This document shows, piece by piece, positions 1 through 9,131 of a stretch of 64,000 nt of DNA. The notes beneath the pieces are model-generated. The model saw nothing but the letters and a program-made list of their open reading frames with translations, did no database searches and had not been told where the DNA came from. The translations under genes were made by a program, and so were the position numbers. Source of the stretch: Endozoicomonas sp. 8E (GTDB lineage Bacteria > Pseudomonadota > Gammaproteobacteria > Pseudomonadales > Endozoicomonadaceae); NCBI RefSeq assembly GCF_032883915.1, contig NZ_CP120717.1, forward strand, positions 4,533,697 to 4,597,696. The letters are read 5' to 3'. Every line of letters begins with the position of its first letter. Positions within the stretch are counted from its first letter, which is position 1.

Positions 1-1
1 A

Positions 2-2038
2 TACGACAGCGTTAAAGCCAGACCCGGCTCCAATATCAAGGGATCACTGCAGAGTTTCCGTAGCGATCTGGCTGAAGCACTGCAGCTACAAGAGGAATCT
101 CTGCCGTTTGTGGCAGAGCTGGTGGAAGTCAAGGCTGAAGAAAAAGCGTGGCGCGGAGCGATTGAACGTGCCATTGGCAGCCATCGTGAGCGGATCCTGG
201 TCCCTTCAGAGCATATGAAGGCGGCACTTCGCTGGATCAACAGTCGTCATAACCGAGTCCATGTTCGACTCCAGGATGCCAGGAAACCGGATACACAACC
301 CCGGTTTTATGACGATGGTTTTACCCGCAAACTCAACTTTAAAGACCATTCTCACCGGGAAGCACTGAAAATGCTTCTGGCCAGTATTGATCGCCATTGT
401 GTCGACTCACCGGACCAGTTAAAAATAACCCCCCACGCCATGACCCAACAGGGCTTGATGTCCGGCTCCGGCGGTCGCTATGAAAAGCAGGATCAACGCT
501 CCCTCCGTGAGAACTGGATGACCGGCTTTGACAACCGCGACCGTCTCGCCAGTCTGGAGACAGAAATTCAGACACTGCGGCAGGAAGAAAAGCTCTTCAA
601 TCAGAAATATACAAAAGCCGAGGGGCAGAAACAGGCAATACAACAAAAGCTGGACTTATTAAGCAGGCTATCAGAGATTAGCTTTGAAGAGATCAACCTG
701 CCGGAGTACGAACAGCAACTGAGCCACCTTAAGCAACAGCTGGCCACCCTTTTAGCACCCGATTCCGATGCCGCCAAAGCCAAGGTGGAGCTGGATCAGG
801 TCAGAGCGGCAATGACGGAAGTACAGGCACAAATAAGTGCGAAAAGGCAACAACTGGGCGCGCTGGACAATCAACTGAACGCTGCCGAGCAGAAAAAGAA
901 CAAAGCATTTTCGGCCATTGGTCCTGGCCTGACCAATGAGCAAATGGAGCTGGCAACAGGACGACTGCCTGATCTCTCTGCAGTTAACCCTGACGACCTG
1001 CCCGACCAGGAAAAAGACTCCCAGAACAAGTCAACGACCCGTATTAAGGAACTGCAGGAGACAATAAAGACCACCGAAGGAAAACTGATCCGGCAGATGA
1101 ACGAGGCCCAGAAACAGGATACCGGCGCCCTCAGTGAAGCGGGCACCGAGCTAATGGATATGCCTCAATACCTCGAACGACTGAAAGTTCTGACCGAAGA
1201 AGCCTTACCGGAAAAACAGAAGCGTTTTAAAAACTACCTTAACCAATCCTCTGATCAGGGTGTCACGCAGCTGCTGAATACTATTGATAACGAAGTCAGC
1301 CAGGTGGAAGAGCGCATTGAAGACCTGAACCGTACCCTGCAACGGGTGGATTTCAAGCCCGGGCAATATCTTCAGTTAAAACCCCAGCGCGTTGTCCATG
1401 AGAGTCTGCGTACTCTGGAGTCGGCCCGTCGCCATCTGCGGGCAGCCTCCCTGAAAGACGACGATGGTGAAAGCCATTACCAGGCCCTGGTGAATATGGT
1501 GAGTTTACTGCGGGAGGCCAGTGACAATCGCAGAACTCTGGGGGCTCGGGCACTGCTTGATCCCCGCTATCGACTGCAGTTCACGGTAGAAGTTTGCGAC
1601 CGTACGGATCACACCATTATTGAACGGCTTAAAGGGTCCCAGAGTGGCAGTGGCGGTGAAAAAGAAATCCTGGCCAGCTACATTCTGACCGCTTCCCTGA
1701 GCTATGCACTCTGTCCTGCGGGTGCAGCCCGCCCATTGTTTGGGACAATTGTCCTTGATGAGGCCTTCTCCAAAAGCTCCCAGGCAGTGGCGGGCAGAAT
1801 AATCTCTGCCCTCAATGAGTTTGGTCTTCACCCACTGTTTGTCACGCCAAATAAAGAGATTCGCCTGCTACGGGCACATACCCGGTCAGCCATTCTGGTG
1901 CACCGTAAAGGGATGAAAGCCACGCTGACGCCCATGCGTTGGGAAACCCTTGCCCAACACGCTGCCGAAAAGAGCCTGACCGCAACCCAATCACCTGTTG
2001 CCATGGATGAGCCAGCCAATCATGAAATCACCAGATGA
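2..2038 (+). CDS. jetC: Wadjet JetC (MukB/SMC-like ATPase), C-terminal part
   Basis: The open frame runs in from the left window edge, so the N-terminus is missing. What remains is a long charged coiled-coil region (roughly residues 170-450 of the visible part), then an ABC/SMC head lobe. The head has a signature-like SGSGGEKE and a Walker B IVLDEAF, followed by a D-loop-like FSKSS. This is the arrangement of MukB-like JetC (the SMC subunit of Wadjet, which with JetA and JetB extrudes plasmid DNA for cleavage by JetD). The gene overlaps jetD downstream, as in Wadjet operons. jetA and jetB would lie left of the window and cannot be seen. MksB or another SMC-like protein is the alternative, but the JetD neighbour argues for Wadjet. 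Confidence 0.85.
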   Translation, partial: YDSVKARPGSNIKGSLQSFRSDLAEALQLQEESLPFVAELVEVKAEEKAWRGAIERAIGSHRERILVPSEHMKAALRWINSRHNRVHVRLQDARKPDTQPRFYDDGFTRKLNFKDHSHREALKMLLASIDRHCVDSPDQLKITPHAMTQQGLMSGSGGRYEKQDQRSLRENWMTGFDNRDRLASLETEIQTLRQEEKLFNQKYTKAEGQKQAIQQKLDLLSRLSEISFEEINLPEYEQQLSHLKQQLATLLAPDSDAAKAKVELDQVRAAMTEVQAQISAKRQQLGALDNQLNAAEQKKNKAFSAIGPGLTNEQMELATGRLPDLSAVNPDDLPDQEKDSQNKSTTRIKELQETIKTTEGKLIRQMNEAQKQDTGALSEAGTELMDMPQYLERLKVLTEEALPEKQKRFKNYLNQSSDQGVTQLLNTIDNEVSQVEERIEDLNRTLQRVDFKPGQYLQLKPQRVVHESLRTLESARRHLRAASLKDDDGESHYQALVNMVSLLREASDNRRTLGARALLDPRYRLQFTVEVCDRTDHTIIERLKGSQSGSGGEKEILASYILTASLSYALCPAGAARPLFGTIVLDEAFSKSSQAVAGRIISALNEFGLHPLFVTPNKEIRLLRAHTRSAILVHRKGMKATLTPMRWETLAQHAAEKSLTATQSPVAMDEPANHEITR

Positions 2039-3170
2039 CATAGCTCGGGAGCTGGCCAGACAGTGGAATAACGCCAACATCAGGGAAACACGCCTGCTGA
2101 TGGCGGACAGCTGGCCCCTGAAAATCAGCATTGGCAGGCCCAGGTCACAGGTCATCAACCAGCAGCCAGACAAAATCAGGCAGCACTTTCAGCAATGGCG
2201 GCAAATAAACATCGGTGAGGTACAGTGGACTCCGGTTAACTATCGGGGAGCTGCCGCTTCTATTGAGGCTCCTGTCTACTGGGTGTTGTCAAAACCCAGT
2301 GAATGGATTGAAGCAAGCGGTTGTAAAAACAGCAAACATGAATATCAACAACTACTGACCATCATCAGTCAGGTAGACCCGATTTTTCATCCATACTTTG
2401 TACGCCAGAAACGCTGGCTGGCCAAACCGGCAGACGAAGTGATCAAAGCTGCAAAGCTGGCCCTGATCCTCACCCCTGGTTTTGCCCAGGGCGTGCCACT
2501 GCGCTCTCTCGGCGTGGCCAATACCGACACCAAATTTTTCGAGCGCAATCACCTGCTGATCCGGCAACTGCTGGATATCCGGTTTGATGGGCTGGCAAGC
2601 AGGCTGGGGCTTGAGGCGTTTCTTGATGCCCCGGACGACAGTCACCACTGGTTATTAGTCACAGACCTTGATGGAACACTGTTACCTTTCAAACAGCTTC
2701 GGGTCAGAGATCATGAACTCGTCACCACCCCTTTACCGGCAGACAAGATCCTGATCGTGGAAAATGAACAGTGCCTGCACCTGTTACCTGCGCTGTCCAA
2801 TACCATTGCCATCCTGGGCGCAGGCCTTAACCTGTCATGGTTGCAAGCAGCCTGGCTATCGTCGAAAGTCCTGGCTTACTGGGGTGATATGGACTCCTGG
2901 GGACTGACCATGCTGGCCAGGGCACGCAAATATCATCCAGAGCTTTCCGCACTTTTGATGAATCAGGCGCTGTTCAATCAATACCAGGAAAATAAAGCTG
3001 TTGCAGAGCCAAACCCATCGGTAAATGAAGACTGTACAGCACTGAAAGACGAAGAACAGGAATTCCTGACAGCTCTCAGACTCCATGAAAAAGGGAGACT
3101 TGAGCAGGAATTTTTACCTAAGGAAATTGTTCATAGGGCATTGTGTCAATGGCACTTGTCGATCCAGTAG
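2022..3170 (+). CDS. jetD: Wadjet JetD nuclease subunit (DUF3322-DUF2220)
   Basis: JetD is the toprim-like nuclease that cuts small circular DNA in the Wadjet anti-plasmid system. The N-terminal half has the DUF3322 look (SPDDIARELARQW start and a mid region rich in basic and aromatic residues). The C-terminal DUF2220 half shows ILIVENEQCLHLLPAL and the acidic YWGDMDSWGLTML motif, equivalent to the toprim DxD-type GDIDTHG. Starts at 1998 (TTG), 2007 or 2022 (ATG) are possible. I chose 2022 because it gives the usual MKSPDD beginning; it overlaps the end of jetC by 17 bases, so the two are probably translationally coupled. It appears full length at about 382 residues. Confidence 0.85.
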   Translation: MKSPDDIARELARQWNNANIRETRLLMADSWPLKISIGRPRSQVINQQPDKIRQHFQQWRQINIGEVQWTPVNYRGAAASIEAPVYWVLSKPSEWIEASGCKNSKHEYQQLLTIISQVDPIFHPYFVRQKRWLAKPADEVIKAAKLALILTPGFAQGVPLRSLGVANTDTKFFERNHLLIRQLLDIRFDGLASRLGLEAFLDAPDDSHHWLLVTDLDGTLLPFKQLRVRDHELVTTPLPADKILIVENEQCLHLLPALSNTIAILGAGLNLSWLQAAWLSSKVLAYWGDMDSWGLTMLARARKYHPELSALLMNQALFNQYQENKAVAEPNPSVNEDCTALKDEEQEFLTALRLHEKGRLEQEFLPKEIVHRALCQWHLSIQ

Positions 3171-3423
3171 AGGTTTGCATCCTCCTCAAGTCAATAACAC
3201 GAAAAAAAACCATGGTGCCAATTTTGTCAGGATTTTTGCTCCAGACAAGCCTGCACCCAGGCTTCGATTGCCTGGTCAGTAGCTGTCTGACTCTGCTCTT
3301 CATTGGCGAAGTCGCTGGATAATCAGCAGATTGTTCTACCTGCCGGAGTGTCTCGACGTTACTATTGTTCGTGGCGTATCTCTTAATCTTGAAAAACGCA
3401 GGTATTTCCGGACAAGTTCAGAT

Positions 3424-3681
3424 TTATTGATTATGCGGCTGTTTGCAATAGCTTAAAAAGCCCTTTTCCGAGTTTTCAAATCCAGCTTTTTTTGCGAGTT
3501 CCCAGGGTCTCTCACAGCTGTTTGTCCGCTTACACCAAAGATAGCCGGCAGAACCAATGCACCCGTGCTCATCCCGATCAGATCCAACCAAAGGTTGGAA
3601 ATCTTGTTCTTCCGGGCTGTTCGAACTGCAACCGGTAAGAAGAAAGGAGGAAATGAATAGACATGAAATTAGCTTTTTCAT
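3424..3681 (-). CDS. Small lipoprotein with a Cys-rich motif
   Basis: An 85-residue protein beginning MKKLISCLFISSFLLTGC, a textbook lipoprotein signal with lipobox LTGC, so it should be lipidated and attached to an envelope membrane. The mature part has a compact motif, GCIGSAGYLWCKRTNSC followed by RPWELAKKAGF. That motif resembles small bacterial lipoproteins with an SAGY.WC....C.RPWE pattern. Function is unknown. It is convergent to jetD with a 250-base gap and stands alone. Confidence 0.7.
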   Translation of the reverse strand: MKKLISCLFISSFLLTGCSSNSPEEQDFQPLVGSDRDEHGCIGSAGYLWCKRTNSCERPWELAKKAGFENSEKGFLSYCKQPHNQ

Positions 3682-3920
3682 AAAACAGACTCACATATCT
3701 TATGAGGTACTAAACCTAAAGTTTGACGAAACAATTATAGATCAACCCATTCCAAATCATCAGAGTGTATTATTCAGCTGAAGTTTCAGTGTCAGAGCAT
3801 AACGAAAGGGAAAGCCGCGCCCCTCAGGTGCGTCGGAAGAAGACTTTCAGAATGAAATTTACTCCAGTCACTTAATTAGGAGGCTATACTCGAAAGCTCA
3901 ATTCAATAAGGATGATGATA

Positions 3921-4790
3921 ATGCTTATTCATATACGGCCATATTTTATATTTGCAATTCTTACAACAGCTTTAGCTTTAAATGCAACAACAAAGGTTCA
4001 TGCAGGTGATTTTCGAATATTAAACCTGTATGAAATCAGGGTATTAATCCTAAGCTATCTTTCTGCTAAAGATCTTTTATCTCTAATGGAAGCGCTTAAT
4101 ATTGGGGTATATCAAAACGTTAGTATGCATATAAAAAATGATTTGTGCGATAAAGTTAATGCTTTAAATATTGACTATATTCCTCCTACGCTATGGCGTG
4201 AGTGCGAAGACCAGGAACAAGGCTGGCATGACTACAGAGCTTTTACATATTGGTTTATTGAGCATGAAGATGACTTTGATGATGAATTTTACTATCAAGA
4301 GATCAATGAACATATCAGGGGTGTACCAATGCCCGGAATGATTGAGTATAAACCTCTGGTGAGTGTCGCAATAGAAAACATAAAATTCGTTATTTCTTAT
4401 GTATGGATAGGTCCACGAGCTGACAACATATGGCATGTATTTGGTGAATTGATTGATGGTTCGGCCTTCTATTTTAATTCAGAATGTTGTTATACCGGCT
4501 TTACTGCATGGGGAGAAGGTTTAGTAAGGTTGGCACCAACCTGGAGTTGTTTAATACAAAACATGAGTGAGTCTGAAATCGAAAATTTTATTTCATCGTT
4601 AAATTTAGATGATGTTTCTAAAGATATTTTAACCCACTCAAGAACAGCAAAATCATCAGATTGCACAGAAGTATTTAGTTATTTTCTGCAAACTCTGATG
4701 TTTAAAGATGAGTACGAATCATACGAAGCGCAGATCAGATTTGAAGAACAGGAACTAGATTCAAAAAAACTACCATCCTATATAAACTAA
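3921..4790 (+). CDS. Secreted protein with F-box-like segment
   Basis: About 289 residues. The N-terminus (MLIHIRPYFIFAILTTALA...KVHAG) is a Sec signal peptide with probable cleavage after HAG. Directly after it comes ILNLYEIRVLILSYLSAKDL, which matches the F-box pattern (L..E....ILSYL...DLL.L) that docks eukaryotic Skp1. The rest is acidic and tryptophan/tyrosine rich with no motif I recognise. ATGs at 3912, 3915 and 3921 are possible; AAGGA at 3907-3911 is best spaced for 3921. Low GC compared with jetCD suggests acquisition. A host-directed role is inference only, since an F-box-like helix can arise in unrelated proteins. Confidence 0.65.
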   Translation: MLIHIRPYFIFAILTTALALNATTKVHAGDFRILNLYEIRVLILSYLSAKDLLSLMEALNIGVYQNVSMHIKNDLCDKVNALNIDYIPPTLWRECEDQEQGWHDYRAFTYWFIEHEDDFDDEFYYQEINEHIRGVPMPGMIEYKPLVSVAIENIKFVISYVWIGPRADNIWHVFGELIDGSAFYFNSECCYTGFTAWGEGLVRLAPTWSCLIQNMSESEIENFISSLNLDDVSKDILTHSRTAKSSDCTEVFSYFLQTLMFKDEYESYEAQIRFEEQELDSKKLPSYIN

Positions 4791-4964
4791 CATTAAAGCC
4801 CTGAAGTGGCTGGATCAATGGTGATGAAGAGGCTTTCACCGATCGAAGCAAGTTCTGAAAAGATTCATGATGAACTGAGTTAGCTGTCAGCTACCGCAAT
4901 TACGCTAATCCTTTCTCTGTTATTGGGAATCATGAATCAAAAAGAGACGACATTTATCCTGACA

Positions 4965-5876
4965 TCAGGGGTCAGAGTCAGAAAACAGATGCTTACTCAG
5001 CCCTTTATCAAGACCTTCATTATATAGATCAATACATTGGCGTGTCTGTGTAATCAAGGCTTCATCCTCTTCCTCACTTTGCCACTCGTCTCCGTCCTTT
5101 TGTTCAGAGCCTGGTTCTCCACACGACTCTGCAATAGAAGCAGGGTCAAGGAACCCTGAATAATACAATGTGGCTTCATAAGTGATAATTCCTTGTTCCC
5201 TGTTACTGAGCAGATGAGCCTTCCAATATTGTGGAGATTCGAATACAGGATCACAATCAGTATTTGAACATTCAAAACATCCACATTTTGGGCGCATTGC
5301 TCTGGCCCTATTATCTATTTCTGCAGCTGCAGCTGCAGCTTCGCCTTCATCATTGCTGAAACCAGGATTCACATCAAACTCATCACCAGAATCGTCAGGG
5401 CTACTGTCCGCTGCTGCCCCTTGGCTGCGTTCAATATTGGCTCGGCCCAGATAGTAATTTTTATCAGGGTTAAAATGAACTCTAAAATACTCAGTCAATA
5501 ATGGCAAAATAGATAAAAAGGAGGCGTTAATGATGGCACTCACAGCATAGGATTTTAAAGATTGGGGTTGTGGACCAACATCAACATCTAAAAGAGGGGT
5601 ATGAAAGCTGGCAGTCACAACCATAACTCCATCAACAGTCTGTTCGTCAAGTCCGCCATCGGATGAGTAGTGATCCCTGTTAAACGACCATACTCTAACC
5701 TCTTTTAGATTCAAAAGGTATCTCGGTAATGTTTCTTCTATAAAGACTCGGAGCATTTGAGAGAGTTGGAATGCTGTTAAAGGCAGTAAAGCATCATACC
5801 TGTCATCTCCAGAATACCCTATACGGGGCAATACCATTATACCTAAGATTGTCACTAACCGGATAAATCGCTTCAT
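4965..5876 (-). CDS. Secreted acidic protein, unknown function
   Basis: A 303-residue protein with a Sec signal peptide (MKRFIRLVTILGIMVLPRIGYSG). The first half is globular, with the hydrophobic stretch YAVSAIINASFLSILPLL. The middle is a low-complexity acidic and alanine-rich linker containing EAAAAAAEID, encoded by a GCAGCT-type microrepeat near 5325-5340. It is followed by a cysteine cluster (CGCFECSNTDCD) that could bind metal, and an acidic tail. No family is recognised. It is convergent with the preceding secreted-protein gene. It probably acts in the periplasm or outside the cell. Confidence 0.6.
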   Translation of the reverse strand: MKRFIRLVTILGIMVLPRIGYSGDDRYDALLPLTAFQLSQMLRVFIEETLPRYLLNLKEVRVWSFNRDHYSSDGGLDEQTVDGVMVVTASFHTPLLDVDVGPQPQSLKSYAVSAIINASFLSILPLLTEYFRVHFNPDKNYYLGRANIERSQGAAADSSPDDSGDEFDVNPGFSNDEGEAAAAAAEIDNRARAMRPKCGCFECSNTDCDPVFESPQYWKAHLLSNREQGIITYEATLYYSGFLDPASIAESCGEPGSEQKDGDEWQSEEEDEALITQTRQCIDLYNEGLDKGLSKHLFSDSDP

Positions 5877-6216
5877 GCGCTCAGACCTTTTTTCTTGATA
5901 AAGGTAATTTATATAACCAAAATCAAAAAAATCAATAATTCTATCGAATCTATGTTTGTGCTTATCGAGATGGGAAACGAAGCGGCTAATGAAAGCATTA
6001 GTAGCATGTCGTAATGTGCATCCATTATTCCGGTAAGGCTTTTAGGGACACATTGTCGTTTTGCTTGGTCAGACTTCCTTTCAAAATAATCCAGTGTCGG
6101 ATAGAAAAATCTGAGTATAACAGACTAACCTCGAAATATCGTATATATTCTCTCAATGTCTATATTCGTTATTCCAGAATATAGACTTACCATTCACTGA
6201 CACGAGCTTGTGTATT
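5877..6216. other. AT-rich intergenic region
   Basis: No coding region is supported here. It separates two divergent secreted-protein genes and is AT-rich, so it probably carries both promoters, but I see no clear operator or hairpin. Confidence 0.4.
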
Positions 6217-6768
6217 ATGTTCTCTACAAAAGTAGCTACCCTATCGCTTTTGTTTTTTGGCTGCTCTGCATTTTCCTCTGAGCCATTTTTCATGGGAGAA
6301 TGGCAAGGTCATCAAGAAAACACTGACTTTTTTTGTAATATATTATTTACATTTCAATCCAAACTTGAATATTCACAAGATCATTATTTTTACGTACCTT
6401 TATCGGAGGGTATTATTGTTGAAAAATTTCGCTCGGGCGACTACGGGCAATATTCTTTAATGATTTATGATAAAGCCAACAAAAAAATAATTGATTACCA
6501 GTATTATAAATTATGGTTTTATATAGACGCCATTGATCGAAAAGATAAAATCAGCACACAAAAAATACTGCTATTAACCGATTTGAATGACTCTAAAGAA
6601 TTTGATAATAAAGACTTACCTACAAAAGTTTTGACAGCAGCTTACAATTTAAATATTCAGCCGACAATTAATGAAACTTATTCTATTGGTATGATCGAGT
6701 ATAAAAATCGGATTTTTAAAAGCTGCACTGTAACGAAAAAAAATGATCCCTTTACAGATGAGCTTTAG
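6217..6768 (+). CDS. Secreted protein, unknown function
   Basis: About 183 residues starting MFSTKVATLSLLFFGCSAFSS, a signal peptide. The cysteine in FFGCSAFSS could be read as a weak lipobox. The mature protein begins EPFFMGEWQGHQENTDFFCN, reminiscent of small lipocalin-like or copy-resistance-like beta proteins, then a tyrosine-rich body and a C-terminal FKSCTVTKK. Two cysteines may form a disulfide. No family can be named. The ATG at 6217 was preferred over TTG at 6208 because it gives a standard signal peptide. Confidence 0.55.
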   Translation: MFSTKVATLSLLFFGCSAFSSEPFFMGEWQGHQENTDFFCNILFTFQSKLEYSQDHYFYVPLSEGIIVEKFRSGDYGQYSLMIYDKANKKIIDYQYYKLWFYIDAIDRKDKISTQKILLLTDLNDSKEFDNKDLPTKVLTAAYNLNIQPTINETYSIGMIEYKNRIFKSCTVTKKNDPFTDEL

Positions 6769-6788
6769 AATATATCATGCCGAACTAA

Positions 6789-6812
6789 GGGACTGCTCTG
6801 AAAGCGCAGTCC
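6789..6812. terminator. Possible bidirectional terminator hairpin
   Basis: GGACTGC and GCAGTCC form a perfect 7-bp stem with a short loop, placed between two convergent genes. There is no strong T-run on either side, so termination is inferred from position. Confidence 0.35.
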
Positions 6813-6841
6813 TCTGAGACTATTTATCAGATTAAGTTGTA

Positions 6842-7603
6842 TTAGTTGTTCTCGATACCACTTCGGCTAACTGCCCCTAAACCATCAATTTTTTTTGGTG
6901 CTGTCTTGCATGCAATAAAAGCAGGAATAGTGCTTTCCGGGTCATCTTTTATTGCTAATGACACCAAGCGATGCAAGCCATCCAGATGAACTAATCTTCC
7001 CTCAGCAAATTTAGGATCATCTATGATTTTTCCATAATCGTAACGACTATCGATGGGCTCTACTGTTAAAAAGATAGGCTTTTCAGCAGGGTCTTTTCCT
7101 AAATGATAATTTAGAGACCCTGAACATAACGGATTATTACGCTTATCTTGTTCAGTCCAAACTTTATAATTATTTGCTGCATCTTTAGCTGTTAATCCAC
7201 ACTCTGGAAGAAGGGTTTTTCGCTCACCATCATGTGTGTGCCCTGGCAATAATACTTTCATGGCTGTTTCAAATGGAAGTTCTGCGAATAACCAAACTCC
7301 ATGATTTGGTAAAACAATTTCCCTATGTGCCATCTTGATATAGCTTTTGGCAATCCAGTTAGTATCACCATATTGTCCATGCTCTTTTTCAAAATTATCC
7401 AGTACTTCCTGGAAGCTGACAATTTTTGCACTTCCATATAAGGAATCTTTTGAATTATTAGCTACTGAATATTCACTTATCGATTTATTTTCAGTCAGCC
7501 GAGTGGTGACCGGCATTTGCTTTTCGGTGCTATCTTTCTGCTTCAAAAAACTCGATTCGTGATAGCAATACCTACTCATTCCAGATAAACTTACTGCATC
7601 CAT
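6842..7603 (-). CDS. Cytoplasmic protein with HLDGLHR motif, unknown
   Basis: About 253 residues. The start at 7603 (MDAVSLSGMSRYC) has a good Shine-Dalgarno GGAG nine bases upstream, which is better than the ATG at 7621. There is no signal peptide, unlike the neighbours. The C-terminal part has EGRLVHLDGLHRLVSLAI, similar in shape to the ExxHR-type loop of ParB/sulfiredoxin-fold proteins (substrate or nucleotide binding). That is a resemblance, not an assignment. The N-terminus is Ser/Thr rich. Because it lies among secreted proteins and has a disordered N-terminus, an effector role is possible but unproven. Confidence 0.55.
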   Translation of the reverse strand: MDAVSLSGMSRYCYHESSFLKQKDSTEKQMPVTTRLTENKSISEYSVANNSKDSLYGSAKIVSFQEVLDNFEKEHGQYGDTNWIAKSYIKMAHREIVLPNHGVWLFAELPFETAMKVLLPGHTHDGERKTLLPECGLTAKDAANNYKVWTEQDKRNNPLCSGSLNYHLGKDPAEKPIFLTVEPIDSRYDYGKIIDDPKFAEGRLVHLDGLHRLVSLAIKDDPESTIPAFIACKTAPKKIDGLGAVSRSGIENN

Positions 7604-7802
7604 AATATATCTCCATTTCATTGTTTACTAATGGTTTAGAGGCAAAATATTCTCATTTGTTCCATAAACAACTGACAAGATTGTTACTGCAATTGACAGT
7701 AATGGTCTATCTGGTTTTTTTAAAAATATAAAGCCGCCTTCAGGGGCTGCCCCACAGCTGCAGCCTCATGGAAGGCATGTTATGCGTGACTGGAATAAAA
7801 AA

Positions 7803-8141
7803 CTAATAATAAAACAACCATTTATTAAGCCATCTAAGTATTTCAGAGTGAACATTGGAGGTGGTTGCAAGTTCTGCTTCTAAAAAGATTAAGTCATCCA
7901 GGTCTTGGAGGTCAGTTTGACTTGAAACCACAAAGTCAAGCATCGGAACTAAAAGGTCATGGGAGATTATATTTAAATATTCAATGAGACCATTTACGAA
8001 GGGAAATTGAACGATATGAAACAAATGAACATTTTTATAACCGTGCTTCATATAAATATCACGAATATCAGCCTTCCCTAAAATGCAAAGCACTGACAAT
8101 GTTGAGAACAGAATCAAATTACGTAGTGACCGACTGCACAT
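7803..8141 (-). CDS. Small secreted protein, unknown
   Basis: A 112-residue protein with a signal-peptide-like N-terminus (MCSRSLRNLILFSTLSVLCILGKA). The mature part is acidic and leucine rich (DLQDLDDLIFLEAELATT) and ends HSEILRWLNKWLFYY. No family is recognised. It stands alone, with AT-rich gaps on both sides. Confidence 0.45.
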   Translation of the reverse strand: MCSRSLRNLILFSTLSVLCILGKADIRDIYMKHGYKNVHLFHIVQFPFVNGLIEYLNIISHDLLVPMLDFVVSSQTDLQDLDDLIFLEAELATTSNVHSEILRWLNKWLFYY

Positions 8142-8428
8142 GAAAATTCTCTATTACAACTAATAATTAGGAATAACAATAGTCCAAATAAATAGGAATG
8201 ATTTTGCAACGCATATCAACTGTTTCAAGTTTGCGGTAGGTGCCACCAGAAACCCCACATCGAAACACTTTTTATGCTAAAACTGAGACTTATTTGTAGG
8301 CAAATAATATAATCGAAATTTATATGAAAACTTATTTAAAATGCATATTAGCAATAACGACCATGGCAAATACCTTATATATTCCCACAAGTTCAGCCAT
8401 AGAAGTGTTTAAAAAGGAAGGGCGTTTA

Positions 8429-8642
8429 CTAGCAGCCTGTCGGACTTAAGCGTCCGTAGCGAGGATTGCAAGAAATTGAGGATAAAAATCTCTGTTTCTG
8501 AGGAGAATAGCGAGCTATTTGACGAAGAAACAGGGATTTTTAGACCAATTTATTGCAACCGCACGACTGCATGGATGCAGGAGCTAGAGCAACGCAGGAG
8601 CAGTTGCCGTGTAGGACAGTCTTAAGTCCGACAGGCTGCTAG
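8429..8642. mobile_element. MITE with perfect terminal inverted repeats and TA duplication
   Basis: The element is 214 bp. Its ends CTAGCAGCCTGTCGGACTTA and the exact reverse complement are flanked by TA on both sides (8427-8428 and 8643-8644), as for IS630/Tc1-mariner-type insertions. There is no coding capacity. Subterminal sequences also pair (AAAATCTCTGTTTCT against AGAAACAGGGATTTTT), so the whole element can fold. It contains the structured 40-base module also seen in the group II intron at 29.1-31.2 kb. Confidence 0.8.
8564..8603 (+). repeat. Stem-loop module copy 1 (inside MITE)
   Basis: The sequence pattern is CGACTGCATGGATGCAGGAG followed by CTAGAGCAACGCAGGAGCAG. The inner CTGCAT/ATGCAG is self-complementary and the outer CGACTGC/GCAGTTG closes a Y-shaped fold. 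Related copies lie at 29356-29405, 29606-29653 and 29851-29899. Confidence 0.6.
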
Positions 8643-9131
8643 TACTGAGGGATGTACCCATTAGTCATGTACTGACTCCACGAGTGATGATGGCCGCGAT
8701 AACATACAATTTACCGGTAACACTGTCTGGTGCAATATTGGGTAGCTTTTTTGGTGGTCTCGGAGCCTGTTTCTTTCAAGATACTAATGTTTTTACTTCA
8801 TTACCTTCAGATGATTTTGGCATTCATGTCACTGATTGTGGACTATCTATTATTGCTACATCATCTGAGATTTCAGCTGCCCACTGCACATTGGATAGCG
8901 GAATATCAATTGGTTGGACACTGGGGGCGACTTTTGGAGCTGCGTTTGGTGCTTTTTCCATAGGTTTTATTTTTTCCAATATGATCCAGCGATATGGATT
9001 AGATGAGGCAATATTGCGGTTCACCCAGCCTTGGGCTCAAAATAGAAACACTGAATCTGAATAGGATATAAAGCCAGCTTATGAACGTCGTTCAGAAGGA
9101 AAACCAGCTAGAAGGTTTTGATTTTACTTTT

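Larger units (their letters stand above)
8324..9064 (+). pseudogene. Exported two-TM protein gene split by a TA-flanked MITE
   Basis: The ATG at 8324 opens a frame with a signal-like sequence (MKTYLKCILAITTMANTLY...SSA). It reaches GRLL and is then stopped by the inserted MITE (8429-8642). Removing the MITE plus one TA (216 bases, a multiple of three) joins GRLL to RDVPISHVLTPRVMMAAITY with no frame change. The frame then runs to 9064 through two glycine-rich membrane segments (SGAILGSFFGGLGACFF; GWTLGATFGAAFGAFSIGF). The downstream part keeps an ATG at 8684, so a shortened protein might still be made. Function is unknown. Confidence 0.65.

Noticed and set aside
7720-7800. attC-like GGGGCTGCCCC...GTTATGCGTG near a secreted-protein gene
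   Set aside because: The arms do not pair as R''/R', and no cassette boundary can be traced; probably chance.
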